A stretch of 28,905 nucleotides of DNA. Source: CAZCCC01 sp964535715 (GTDB lineage: Bacteria > Patescibacteriota > Patescibacteriia > Buchananbacterales > UBA6539). Below, in pieces: positions 1 through 7,180 of this stretch. Location of the stretch: the NCBI GenBank assembly GCA_964535715.1, contig CAZHUO010000019.1, positions 1 through 28,905 on the forward strand, given 5' to 3'. Below the pieces are notes generated by a model. The model saw nothing but the letters and a program-made list of their open reading frames with translations. It was not told the origin of the DNA and ran no database searches. Each line of letters opens with the position of its first letter. Position 1 is the stretch's first letter. Position numbers and translations under genes: made by a program.

Positions 1-430
1 GTCGCACCTTTACCCGCCGAAGTTTTGACGGAGTCAAAACGCAGGTGGACCATGCGTACGCGCTAGCCAACTGCGCTATACCCCGACCAAAATCTCTAAA
101 TATAAAATTTTTATGTCGCACCTTTACCCGCCGAAGTTTTGACGGAGTCAAAACGCAGGTGGACCATGCATACGCAATAGCCAACTTCGCTACGGCCCGA
201 TTCAAATTCACAACTTCAGAAAATAGGCACCTTCACCCCGCCTCAAGCCTTAAGAAAAAACATATCTTTGATTAAAAGTAAGCTGAAGGCGATTTTCGAG
301 AATAAAATTTTAATTTTAAAAAACTTTTTTTGGCTTAGGGCGGAGCCATACATACGTGATAGCCAACTTCGCTACGAAACAATACCCGACCCAATTTTAC
401 AATAATGCATAAATATAAAAGCACCTTTAT
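1..430. repeat. Degenerate direct-repeat block
   Basis: Bases 1-54 recur almost unchanged at 115-168 (period 114). Each copy holds a perfect 8-bp hairpin, GTTTTGAC-GGA-GTCAAAAC (22-40 and 136-154), followed by a less conserved tail around TAGCCAACTTCGCTA (about 51-78, 165-194 and 348-377). The third copy has lost the hairpin. The opening word GCACCTT(T/C)A(C/T)CCC also recurs near 226 and 420. Short ORFs through these repeats have no start signal and look spurious. The block begins at the window edge, so its full extent is unknown. Confidence 0.7.
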
Positions 431-503
431 CCCAATAAATAAAATTTAACAGTTAACACACAATGGTCAACAAAATCGCTTAAGTTAAATCTAAATTGTC
501 AAC

Positions 504-512
504 TGTTATAAT
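504..512 (+). promoter_or_regulatory. Possible extended -10 promoter
   Basis: TGTTATAAT fits an extended -10 element (TGnTATAAT) reading toward the folded stretch 531-630. The -35 position (GTTAAA) is poor. It would only matter if 519 onward is a real small RNA. Confidence 0.2.
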
Positions 513-992
513 TATAGAACTTCACTTTTAAATGGCCAAAATTTTGGCTTGAATAAAGCCGGCCGTGTCAGACAGCTAAACTTTTAAAGCATCTTATGAC
601 GCTATAACGTTTAATTGTCTGCATTTGGCCTTTTAGGTTCGCAGGCTCCCGACCAAAGTCAGTACCAATTTAGAATCCTTACTTGCAATTGTTGTCCCAA
701 AATTTGCGCCAAATATTAAAGTGAAGTCCGCTGTAATGTTAGCATCTAAAAACTCCATTGTCAAAATATAGGGTATTAAACCGCGGAGTCCCCCTCCATA
801 ATTAAATATGAATAAGACGGGATCTTTGATTTTTCATTCCGCCAGGGGCGAAAGAAAAATCGGGACAAGTCGCCGAAGCGTCAGAGCCTCTTTGGAAACG
901 GAGCGCTTTCGGGGTATTGACCATTTGATGGCTCCTCGCCACGATAAGATTCATATTTTTTGGGTTGTTTCAAAGCGTCTTAATAAGGTCTT

Positions 993-1079
993 GCACCTAT
1001 TTTACCGATCACTGTTTAGATTAAATAATTTATTTTATACTGTATAATCTTGAAAATGATTGATGAGTAAAATAGGTGC
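993..1079. repeat. 13-bp inverted repeat pair
   Basis: GCACCTATTTTAC (993-1005) and its exact complement (1067-1079) enclose about 60 bp of AT-rich DNA. A second imperfect hairpin, CCAC-GTCGAT / ATCGAC-GTGG, follows at about 1097-1121. I cannot assign a function. Confidence 0.55.
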
Positions 1080-1134
1080 GGGACTCTCGCCCTACGCCAC
1101 TGTCGATTGAGATCGACGTGGCTTACGTCGCCAA

Positions 1135-1164
1135 TAAAAAAAGCCCAAAGATAATACTTCGGGC
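1135..1164 (-). terminator. Intrinsic terminator of the aromatic operon
   Basis: On the minus strand GCCCGAAG pairs with CTTTGGGC (8 bp with one G-U pair, 1143-1164) and is followed by seven T. It lies 18 bp past the DAHP synthase stop. Confidence 0.85.
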
Positions 1165-1182
1165 AAAAAAAGAACGATTAGA

Positions 1183-2307
1183 CTAAAAGCCTCGGGCTTT
1201 GTTATGATTTTTGACAAGTGAAACCAACTCGTCTATTCGATCAGGCGGTATGGCTTGATCTTTGTCGCACAAGGCTTCATCAGGATTTGCATGTGATTCA
1301 ACCAATACGACATCCGGTTGATATCTTAAGCCACAAGCCAAATCTTCAAAAACTAAATCGGTGCGGCCGGCCATATGTGATGGATCCAGGCAAACCGGCG
1401 CCCAGCTTCGCTCATGAAGTTCGCGAATCCAAGAATGGTTTGGGTAAAAACGGTGAGGATCATGCTGGTCGACTTTTTGCAGACCACGAACACAAAATAT
1501 CAGTTTGTTATTACCCGCCGGAGCGCTTCTGAATTTATCCAAATTGCCTTCTTTGTCCCAACACATCGGTCCATAAAGGACAAATCCGGCCAAATCCATT
1601 ATTTCGTCAACCCTTGTCATATTCAAACCATGCTTTAACATGACAATAAAATCCAACTGCTCTCCTAGCTTTTCCAAAAGTCGATAGTTACCAACATTGC
1701 GGGCGCCGACCCATAAAACAATATCGCCTTCAAAATGCGTTTGGTCTCGAAGTTTGCGAACGATATCAATATCCGGACTTTCTACTACTTCTGTCCAAAC
1801 AGATTCAACTCCATTAGATTGACTAACCAGCAAAAAATCTTTCAATCCATTTGAACCAAAACCGCGAAATGCTTCGGCGCGCGAACGGGGCTTTCGCCAG
1901 CCACCGCGAACATGCTTAATGCCCGCCTTTGAAAGCATTTCAATAGTTTTCGGCATATGCTTGTCTATTGCGCATGGTCCGGATACCAACAGACACGGAT
2001 TGCCAGGTCCAATTTTGGCTTTACCTATCTTAATGACGTGATGTTCTTTATCACCATTCATTGCGGCGCTTACTTTTGAGGGAGATGCCCGAACAACTTT
2101 TTCAACTCCTGCCATGTTCTCAAATAGATATTCCGGCAAACTGCTTGCGGCTGTATGGCCGTCTTTTAAATAAATTTCAACTGCCATAAAACGTGATCCT
2201 TCTTCTGTATGGATTTCGGGATTAAGGCCGTAGCGCTTAGCTTTCTTAATAATTTCATCAACATGCAAATGGTCTTTCAAAATTGCCGGACTCATGTGAA
2301 CAATCAT
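1183..2307 (-). CDS. aroF: 3-deoxy-7-phosphoheptulonate (DAHP) synthase, type I-beta, with N-terminal regulatory domain
   Basis: It condenses phosphoenolpyruvate and erythrose 4-phosphate to DAHP, the first step of the shikimate pathway. The protein is 374 aa. Residues 1-90 resemble the ferredoxin-like (ACT-type) feedback domain of the Thermotoga maritima enzyme. The TIM barrel follows with SGPCAID, RGGWRKPR, WVGARN, MLKHGL, CVRGL, LDPSHMAGR and VESHANPDEALCDKDQ, all family signatures including the metal-binding Cys and His. The start is set by AAGGAGG five bases before ATG. It is the last gene of the aromatic unit but sits 327 bp after its neighbour, so it may also have its own control. The N-terminal domain suggests inhibition by Tyr or Phe (inference). 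Confidence 0.93.
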   Translation of the reverse strand: MIVHMSPAILKDHLHVDEIIKKAKRYGLNPEIHTEEGSRFMAVEIYLKDGHTAASSLPEYLFENMAGVEKVVRASPSKVSAAMNGDKEHHVIKIGKAKIGPGNPCLLVSGPCAIDKHMPKTIEMLSKAGIKHVRGGWRKPRSRAEAFRGFGSNGLKDFLLVSQSNGVESVWTEVVESPDIDIVRKLRDQTHFEGDIVLWVGARNVGNYRLLEKLGEQLDFIVMLKHGLNMTRVDEIMDLAGFVLYGPMCWDKEGNLDKFRSAPAGNNKLIFCVRGLQKVDQHDPHRFYPNHSWIRELHERSWAPVCLDPSHMAGRTDLVFEDLACGLRYQPDVVLVESHANPDEALCDKDQAIPPDRIDELVSLVKNHNKARGF

Positions 2308-2634
2308 AATAACCTCCTTTTTGATTTTTTAATTTTAGGCCAAGCAATAAGCCGAGTTTAATTTTTTTCAAAGAACTATAATAACTGACAATCTTTATTA
2401 TTCTTCTGAAAAACCAAAAAAACTTAAGCTCATTTTGATTTTTTTAAAAGAACATTATTTTTAACTTATTTTTTTCGAATAAAATATCATTAAGGGTTAA
2501 AGAAAAACTGGCCTATTAAGGACAGTTTGGTCAGCATTGCTTAGTTTATTTCTTATTTCACAATATTAAGCTAACCAAACTACTGATCCAGAAAAATATA
2601 TAAAAATATTTTTTAGTTTGGAAATTATTCATAA
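2308..2634 (-). other. Long leader region before DAHP synthase
   Basis: This AT-rich gap between two genes of the same unit contains a 12-bp inverted repeat with one mismatch (AGTTTGGTCAGC 2524-2535 / GCTAACCAAACT 2570-2581) and two tiny Phe-containing ORFs on the minus strand. One reads MLTKLSLIGQFFFNP; the other contains SLSFFGF. Neither has a clear promoter or a clear terminator, so a second attenuator is possible but unproven. Confidence 0.35.
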
Positions 2635-4155
2635 TTATTTTTTCTTAATTACTAAAAACGTTGTCGTATTGAACGGATCATGATGCATTCCATATTCCAG
2701 AATCGGCAGGTTGTATATTTTGGCTGCCTCCTGGGAAGCCAAAGTGGCTGTTGTTTTTGGCAGATTACCTTCAGCAATTTTTTTTACGCACAAAGCGGTA
2801 TCGTCGCTATCAAGACCGGAAGTCAATTTTATATCAGGATATTTTTCGGCAAAAGTCCGCTTACACTGGCTTACTGCCTGCGGATGGCCGAAAACCTCTT
2901 TTATTTCATCAATGTTCTTAACTGAAGGATGAGTAATCAAACATTGCAAAACTTCCATTCCATAAATTGCCTGAATATCAAACTGATAATTTCCCATTGA
3001 ATGAGCACTGGAAACATAGGCGCCAGAACCGGAGTTAGCCATGGCAAATACTCCCCTTTCAGTCTTACCTTCAACTACTGCTTTAATTACATTTTCCGCC
3101 TCAACCAAATATTTGAAATCGAGCTTATCAACATCTATTCCCAAATCTTCAGCAATCCTTATTGCCGATTCATGGGTAAAACAACCGGCAATTCCATGAA
3201 TGCCGACAGTGACTTTTCCTTTTTTTGTCGGAAAAATATCATTAATATCTTCAACTTTATACTGAATATTCAATTTAGGCTTCATTGGTATTTTTTTATG
3301 GAAAGAAAATACATTTTGGGTTGAATCAACAAACCAGCGCTCAATCCATTGGCGGATTCTCTGCCTTTCAAGCTTCGGCAATTTTTGGATTTGCATATTT
3401 TGTTTTTTTATTTTCTCTTCAATCTGCCCGCTGGTTAAGTGGTTTAATTTTTCAAAAGCAGTTGCCGCAGTCTGGGCAATATCACCGTACGCTCCGGTAA
3501 TTAATTCTTTTCTGAGCCATTCAGCCGAACTGTTTATTGAATGGATGTAAGCGCTAAATAAAGCGTTGGAAGCCGGCACCGCCCATTCCATCAATTTTTC
3601 CATATCCGGCAACTCCTGCTTGCTATCTTTAGCATATTGGTCAATTAAAGCGTCGATTACTATCGTAAGGAGCTCAGGCATTGAAAGTACGACTCCCATC
3701 ATAAAATCGTGTTCATCTTCGCTTTTTGCCTGAAGAAAGCTTACTCCCTGATCTTTTAAAAAATCTAAAATTGTTTTTATGTGAGGGTGATTAATTAATT
3801 TTTCATCAGTATTAATAATGACCCATTTTTGTCCGTTAAGCGGTACTAATGGGCCGTTTAAAGGGTGTAAAGAAAGAAAAGCGGCGCCTGTCATTTTGAC
3901 AGTCTCTGAAAGGCGCCGCTTAATTGAACAAATATCTATAACTAACTGATCAGGCCTAAGCTTAACGTTGTTTAAAACAACCGTTACCTCGTCGCGAGGA
4001 ATACTCAGCCAGATAATATCCGCTTGCCAGGCTTTTTTAAATTCATTTTCAGAACTGTTTCTGGCAATTTCAATAACCAAACCAAGTTTTCCCAGTAAAG
4101 GCACTAGTAGATTTTTACCCATGTCTCCATGGGCGCCGATGATTGCATTAGTCAT
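2635..4155 (-). CDS. Prephenate dehydrogenase - prephenate dehydratase fusion
   Basis: The 506-aa protein joins two activities acting on prephenate. Residues 1-250 are TyrA: the Rossmann motif IIGAHGDMG at the N-terminus, then VIDICSIK, the catalytic-His motif LHPLNGP, and an EDEHDFM helix; this half oxidises prephenate toward 4-hydroxyphenylpyruvate. Residues 318-506 are PheA-like: GIHGIAGCFTHESA, MANSGSG, FGHPQAVSQC and the C-terminal NTTTFLVI, which replaces the usual TRF motif with TTF while keeping a Thr. This half makes phenylpyruvate. No ACT domain follows the dehydratase, so the usual Phe feedback site is missing. Residues 250-317 form a charged helical linker; a degenerate chorismate mutase there cannot be excluded. 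A comparable but trifunctional fusion is known in Archaeoglobus. It lies 27 bp after the BacA-like gene and has no strong Shine-Dalgarno sequence. Confidence 0.88.
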   Translation of the reverse strand: MTNAIIGAHGDMGKNLLVPLLGKLGLVIEIARNSSENEFKKAWQADIIWLSIPRDEVTVVLNNVKLRPDQLVIDICSIKRRLSETVKMTGAAFLSLHPLNGPLVPLNGQKWVIINTDEKLINHPHIKTILDFLKDQGVSFLQAKSEDEHDFMMGVVLSMPELLTIVIDALIDQYAKDSKQELPDMEKLMEWAVPASNALFSAYIHSINSSAEWLRKELITGAYGDIAQTAATAFEKLNHLTSGQIEEKIKKQNMQIQKLPKLERQRIRQWIERWFVDSTQNVFSFHKKIPMKPKLNIQYKVEDINDIFPTKKGKVTVGIHGIAGCFTHESAIRIAEDLGIDVDKLDFKYLVEAENVIKAVVEGKTERGVFAMANSGSGAYVSSAHSMGNYQFDIQAIYGMEVLQCLITHPSVKNIDEIKEVFGHPQAVSQCKRTFAEKYPDIKLTSGLDSDDTALCVKKIAEGNLPKTTATLASQEAAKIYNLPILEYGMHHDPFNTTTFLVIKKK

Positions 4156-4182
4156 AAATTTTTTTGTTTTGCCTGCTAATCA

Positions 4183-4950
4183 TTAGCAAGGCCACATATC
4201 ACTGGGCGGAAAACCTCCACTATCCTCTGATTTCAACAGCCGGCAAGCATGCAAAACAGTATTGGCACCGTGCTTAGTTAAGCCTCCAAAAAACACCATT
4301 GGCGGACAGCCAAAGTCGTGAATTTTAACAAGGCCAGTTTCGCTTCGTGCCGTTTCAGTCGTTATGCAAATATCCACTTCACGACGAAGTACCATTTCCG
4401 CCGCTGCGCCATTACTAGTTGCCTCAACCCAACGACAATGTTGGTTTTGCAAAAGCAAGCTATCAAGCAACGGCTTAGGAGAAGCGTGGCTGGCAACCGT
4501 ATTGATTTGACTCGGCAATGTCAAAAGTTTAATTTTATCAAGTTGATAACCAGTAATCCGACCCGGTAATATGGCCAATTGCATATGATCCAAAGGCATT
4601 ATTTCTTGAACGAAAAACATCAAGGTGTCGACGCCTTGGCCGAAAAACAAATCTTTCTCACGACCAAATACTGCACATGTCCAATAAAGTGGCACTACTT
4701 TAGGTTCATTAACCGCTTGGGCAGCCAATAGATACTCATCGGGAATACGCCCCTCAATTAATGTCGCTTTTTCAGTCAAGCAATTGCGAGCCAACCAGCG
4801 CTGGCAAGCCTGAGGGATATTACTGATTGCTCTTGGACCGAGGACAAAGTTGCGTACCTCTTTAATTTCTGACGACCGCAATATTTCAACAATTTCTAAT
4901 TCAGTTTGAGGTAGGCCTTTTAGTGACAGAAAAGTAGGCAATTGTTCCAT
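4183..4950 (-). CDS. BacA/prephenate-decarboxylase-like protein (prephenate dehydratase fold)
   Basis: First gene of the aromatic unit, 255 aa. From memory of Bacillus BacA, the match runs along the whole length: VLGPRAISNIPQAC near residue 36 aligns with LGPEGTSSEYAA, SHASP with SHPSP, EATSNGAAAEMV with NSTSKAAKRV, and DICITTETARSETGL with DIALTNELARQKYGL. The dehydratase TRF motif is replaced by CPPMVFFGGL, as in the non-aromatising decarboxylases (BacA, AerD, SalX), which convert prephenate to dihydro-hydroxyphenylpyruvate for antibiotics such as bacilysin. The function could instead be a divergent dehydratase or a prephenate or Phe sensor. The start is supported by AAGGAGG eight bases before ATG. 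It is controlled by the aromatic attenuator upstream. Confidence 0.65.
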   Translation of the reverse strand: MEQLPTFLSLKGLPQTELEIVEILRSSEIKEVRNFVLGPRAISNIPQACQRWLARNCLTEKATLIEGRIPDEYLLAAQAVNEPKVVPLYWTCAVFGREKDLFFGQGVDTLMFFVQEIMPLDHMQLAILPGRITGYQLDKIKLLTLPSQINTVASHASPKPLLDSLLLQNQHCRWVEATSNGAAAEMVLRREVDICITTETARSETGLVKIHDFGCPPMVFFGGLTKHGANTVLHACRLLKSEDSGGFPPSDMWPC

Positions 4951-5063
4951 TACGCATCCTCCTTAAAAAGTTGATTCCAGTGATTAATTTTAAAAAGATC
5001 ACTTACTAATAATTAAAAGGTTTTTATTACCCCATCTCTAACCTATATAATAAGATCAGGGAT

Positions 5064-5153
5064 TGAGCAAAAAACAAAAAGCCGATCATTTGTGGCAGAT
5101 CAGCTAGCTTATTTTTTCTAATTTTACCTATTTTTTAAAATAAAAGCTAACTG
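5064..5153 (-). promoter_or_regulatory. Aromatic amino-acid attenuator (antiterminator/terminator hairpins)
   Basis: On the minus strand CAGTTAGCTT (5153-5144), starting one base after the leader stop codon, can pair with AAGCTAGCTG (5110-5101; 10 bp, one G-U) to form an antiterminator. The second arm overlaps GCTGATC (5104-5098), which otherwise pairs with GATCGGC (5087-5081) to form a terminator followed by TTTTTGTTTTTT. A ribosome stalled on the aromatic codons leaves the first arm free, giving read-through. A ribosome at the stop codon covers that arm, so the terminator forms. This is the trp/phe attenuation logic. Confidence 0.85.
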
Positions 5154-5154
5154 C

Positions 5155-5217
5155 CTACCGGCCAGTAAAGTAAAAGTTAAAACCAAAATACCAATTGTTA
5201 GCTTGCATTTTTTTCAT
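5155..5217 (-). CDS. Aromatic leader peptide
   Basis: A 20-codon ORF ending in TAG. Its core NNWYFGFNFYF has seven aromatic residues in nine positions (W, Y, F, F, F, Y, F), followed by TGR. The run includes the single Trp codon and alternating Tyr and Phe codons, so shortage of any aromatic amino acid should stall translation. There is no Shine-Dalgarno sequence, and the ATG lies 11 bp after the -10 box, so the mRNA is likely leaderless or nearly so. The peptide itself probably has no function beyond regulation. It sits 204 bp before the BacA-like gene, with the attenuator hairpins between. Confidence 0.88.
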   Translation of the reverse strand: MKKMQANNWYFGFNFYFTGR

Positions 5218-5228
5218 AGGATATTATT

Positions 5229-5257
5229 AGATTAACGCAATGTCAAAAAATTGTCAA
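5229..5257 (-). promoter_or_regulatory. Promoter of the aromatic operon
   Basis: TTGACA (5257-5252), a 17-bp spacer and TAATCT (5234-5229), the same spacing and boxes as the leucine and Ile/Val promoters in this window. The three share the context TAATCT-N(10-11)-ATGAAA. A second TTGACA at 5246-5241 with TATCCT at 5223-5218 would start inside the leader peptide and is less likely. Confidence 0.75.
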
Positions 5258-5348
5258 GAAGAAGGTTAAATCTTAAGCACTAAATCCTAAATTCTAAACA
5301 AATTCTAATGTTTTAAATTCAAAATTTAAAAGGCAAAAATTTTACTTT

Positions 5349-5462
5349 GTCATTTCGAATCCCGCCTCGAGCGTAGCCGAGAGGCGGGATGAGAAATCTC
5401 ATTATACTAAGAGATCTCTCCATTCCTCTTATAAGACTGACAGAGTCGTCGGTCTAGATGAC
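5349..5462. repeat. REP/MITE-like palindromic element
   Basis: The ends GTCAT (5349-5353) and ATGAC (5458-5462) are inverted. Inside lie a strong hairpin, CCCGCCTC/GAGGCGGG (5361-5388), and the pair GAGAAATCTC (5391-5400) / GAGATCTCTC (5411-5420). The layout resembles widespread REP-type intergenic elements. No transposase is in the window. The rest of 5258-5578 is AT-rich with no gene. Confidence 0.6.
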
Positions 5463-5578
5463 CAAATAGAAACTTTTAATTTTTAACCTGAACTTTTGAC
5501 CTTTGAATTATGATTTTTTACTTGATTCTCTATTTAAAATTTTGAAGTTTGCCTCAAATTTTGTGCTCCTGATCTAAA

Positions 5579-6325
5579 TTAAACCTCAATCTTAGAAAAA
5601 AGATAACTGCCAATCCCAAGCAGTACTAAAGCGATCAAACTTAAAATAACGAAATCATTTACCAGCCCCAAATGGGCGCCGGAAATCAATGCTTCGCGCA
5701 AGCCATCGACGCCATAAACTAAAGGATTAATTTTAGTAAAAGCAACAACCGGTGATGGAAAACTTTCCAACGGAAAAATCGCACCGGAAAGAAAAAATAT
5801 CGGCATAATCAAAAAATTCATTATAATCGGAAAGGCTTGCATATCCTGAAGCTTGGTAGCAATTGCTGTGCCCAAGGCGGTAAAAACAAAAGCAATTAAA
5901 ATCATAAAGACTAAAGCTAAAGGTAAAAGTAAGATACTAGTTGGTCGAAAGCCGACAATTAAAGTCAGCAAAAATACTACAACTCCCTGGATGGTGGCCA
6001 CAGTTGCCCCGCCAAACGTTCGGCCAAGCATAATTTGAAAACGTGAAGCCGGTGCCACCAAAGTTTCCTTTAAAAATCCGAATTGCCGGTCCCAAATAAT
6101 TTCAATGCCGGTAAAAATTGCCGTAAAAATTATAGCCATGGCAATTACGCCCGGACCGATGAACTGCAGGTAACTTCCCTCCCCCGCTTTTTGATAAATC
6201 GGTCCAAAGCCAAAACCCAAAGCCAGCAAAAACAAAAGTGGCTGACCCAGTGAACCGATCATTCTGGCTTTTGATCTTAAATATCGTTTAATTTGTCTTA
6301 ACCACAAAATATAAATTACTTTCAT
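5579..6325 (-). CDS. ABC-2 type transporter permease
   Basis: A 248-aa integral membrane protein of the DrrB/ABC-2 family with about six hydrophobic segments. A cytoplasmic basic N-terminus (LWLRQIKRYLRSKARM) leads into the first helix, and the conserved family segment LKETLVAPASRFQIMLGR follows at about residue 85. The loop LPLESFPSPV and the motif INPLVYGVDGLRE near the C-terminus are typical. It forms the exporter channel with the ATPase encoded 21 bp upstream. The substrate cannot be read from sequence; drugs, lipids or glycan precursors are possible. No terminator is evident directly after it. Confidence 0.9.
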   Translation of the reverse strand: MKVIYILWLRQIKRYLRSKARMIGSLGQPLLFLLALGFGFGPIYQKAGEGSYLQFIGPGVIAMAIIFTAIFTGIEIIWDRQFGFLKETLVAPASRFQIMLGRTFGGATVATIQGVVVFLLTLIVGFRPTSILLLPLALVFMILIAFVFTALGTAIATKLQDMQAFPIIMNFLIMPIFFLSGAIFPLESFPSPVVAFTKINPLVYGVDGLREALISGAHLGLVNDFVILSLIALVLLGIGSYLFSKIEV

Positions 6326-6346
6326 ACAATAAAATAAGTGTGAGGG

Positions 6347-7132
6347 TTAATGTTTCCAAGCTTTGCGATGGCTACGCAGATGATCAATATTGCCGGCTTC
6401 TTCATCGCGAATAACTTTGCCGGTCAAAGCTAAAAAAGCATCTTCTAAGGTATTTTTATTGGTTTTTTGCTTTAGCACTTCGGGGCTGCCCAAGGCAATT
6501 ATTTTCCCATGATCAATAATGGCAACTTTCATCGCCGCCCGTTCGGCTTCTTCCATATAATGTGTGGTAAAAAATACTGTCATACCTTCTTTTTCATTTA
6601 ATTCCTTAATATAATTCCAGATATGATTTCGCGTCTGCGGATCAAGTCCTAGCGTTGGCTCGTCTAAAAACAAAATGGTCGGGTGGTGAATTAAGCCTCT
6701 GGCAATTTCCAGCCGTCTCTTCATGCCGCCGGAAAACTTTTTAACCAGCTCGTCTTTGCGTTCCCAAAGTTCAACAAACTTAAGCATTTCTTCTATTCGG
6801 CTGCGCCTGATTTTTTTTGCTATACCATACAATACGCCGTGAAACTCCATATTTTCCCAACAAGTCAGCTCATCATCCAAACTTTGGTCCTGAAATACAA
6901 TGCCAAAAGAATGTCGCACTGCATCTTTTTGGGTAAATGGATTATAATCGTTGACTGAAACTTCGCCACTGGTCGGTAAAAGCAAAGTGGTCAGTATTTT
7001 AATCGTTGTTGTTTTACCCGCACCATTAGGACCCAAAAAAGCAAAAATATCCCCTTTGTCTACGCTAAACGAGATATTATCAACGGCTGTAAAATTGCCG
7101 AATTTTTTTGTTAAATTATTTACTTTAATCAT
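6347..7132 (-). CDS. ABC transporter ATP-binding protein (DrrA-type exporter)
   Basis: A 261-aa ATPase that drives the adjacent permease. Walker A GPNGAGKTT (about residue 34), Q-loop VFQDQSLDDELT, signature KKFSGGMKRRLEIA, Walker B TILFLDEPTLGLDPQ and H-loop TTHYMEEAE are intact. After the core there is a short C-terminal extension (LEDAFLALTG) as in DrrA-type ATPases. No Shine-Dalgarno sequence is seen before the ATG. It lies 48 bp after the small-multidrug-export gene and 21 bp before the permease, so the three are probably one transcript. Confidence 0.94.
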   Translation of the reverse strand: MIKVNNLTKKFGNFTAVDNISFSVDKGDIFAFLGPNGAGKTTTIKILTTLLLPTSGEVSVNDYNPFTQKDAVRHSFGIVFQDQSLDDELTCWENMEFHGVLYGIAKKIRRSRIEEMLKFVELWERKDELVKKFSGGMKRRLEIARGLIHHPTILFLDEPTLGLDPQTRNHIWNYIKELNEKEGMTVFFTTHYMEEAERAAMKVAIIDHGKIIALGSPEVLKQKTNKNTLEDAFLALTGKVIRDEEAGNIDHLRSHRKAWKH

Positions 7133-7180
7133 TTAATAAATATTTTATTTTGTGGCTTAATATATTTGCGCATAAAAATT

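Larger units (their letters stand above)
431..1134. other. Long non-coding gap, possible structured RNA
   Basis: No convincing gene is visible. A GCCAAAATTTTGGC palindrome lies near 533-546. A hairpin GGCTT/AAAGCC (546-560) is followed by a larger fold in which GGCC 561-564 and CAGACA 569-574 can pair with TGTCTG and GGCC at 616-630. The stretch 780-960 is richer in GC than its surroundings and contains a 50-codon minus-strand ORF (802-954) without a ribosome binding site. I compared it by eye with tmRNA, RNase P RNA, SRP RNA and tRNA consensus blocks and found no match. It may be RNA, degraded sequence or a mobile remnant. Confidence 0.4.

Noticed and set aside
1..168. Repeats at the left edge as a CRISPR array
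   Set aside because: Only two long near-identical copies plus one decayed copy, and the spacing sequence is itself partly repeated. There are no uniform short repeats with unique spacers and no cas genes.
45..275. Plus-strand 76-aa ORF
   Set aside because: It runs through the direct repeats, so its protein is itself a repeat artefact.
802..1047. Overlapping ORFs on both strands (plus 808-1047; minus 802-954)
   Set aside because: No ribosome binding site, no recognisable protein pattern, and they cross inverted repeats. Treated as chance ORFs.
540..1130. tmRNA, RNase P RNA or SRP RNA
   Set aside because: The tRNA-like 3' end with CCA, the resume-codon tag, the P4 core and the SRP tetraloop motif were not found on either strand.
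2400..2560. Phe-rich mini-ORFs as a certain second leader
   Set aside because: TTT codons are common in AT-rich DNA, and no promoter-to-terminator arrangement like that at 5064-5257 could be assembled. Kept only as a low-interest finding.
5218..5246. TTGACA-17-TATCCT as the main aromatic promoter
   Set aside because: It would start transcription inside the leader ORF, and the other two promoters of the family use TAATCT at the conserved distance.
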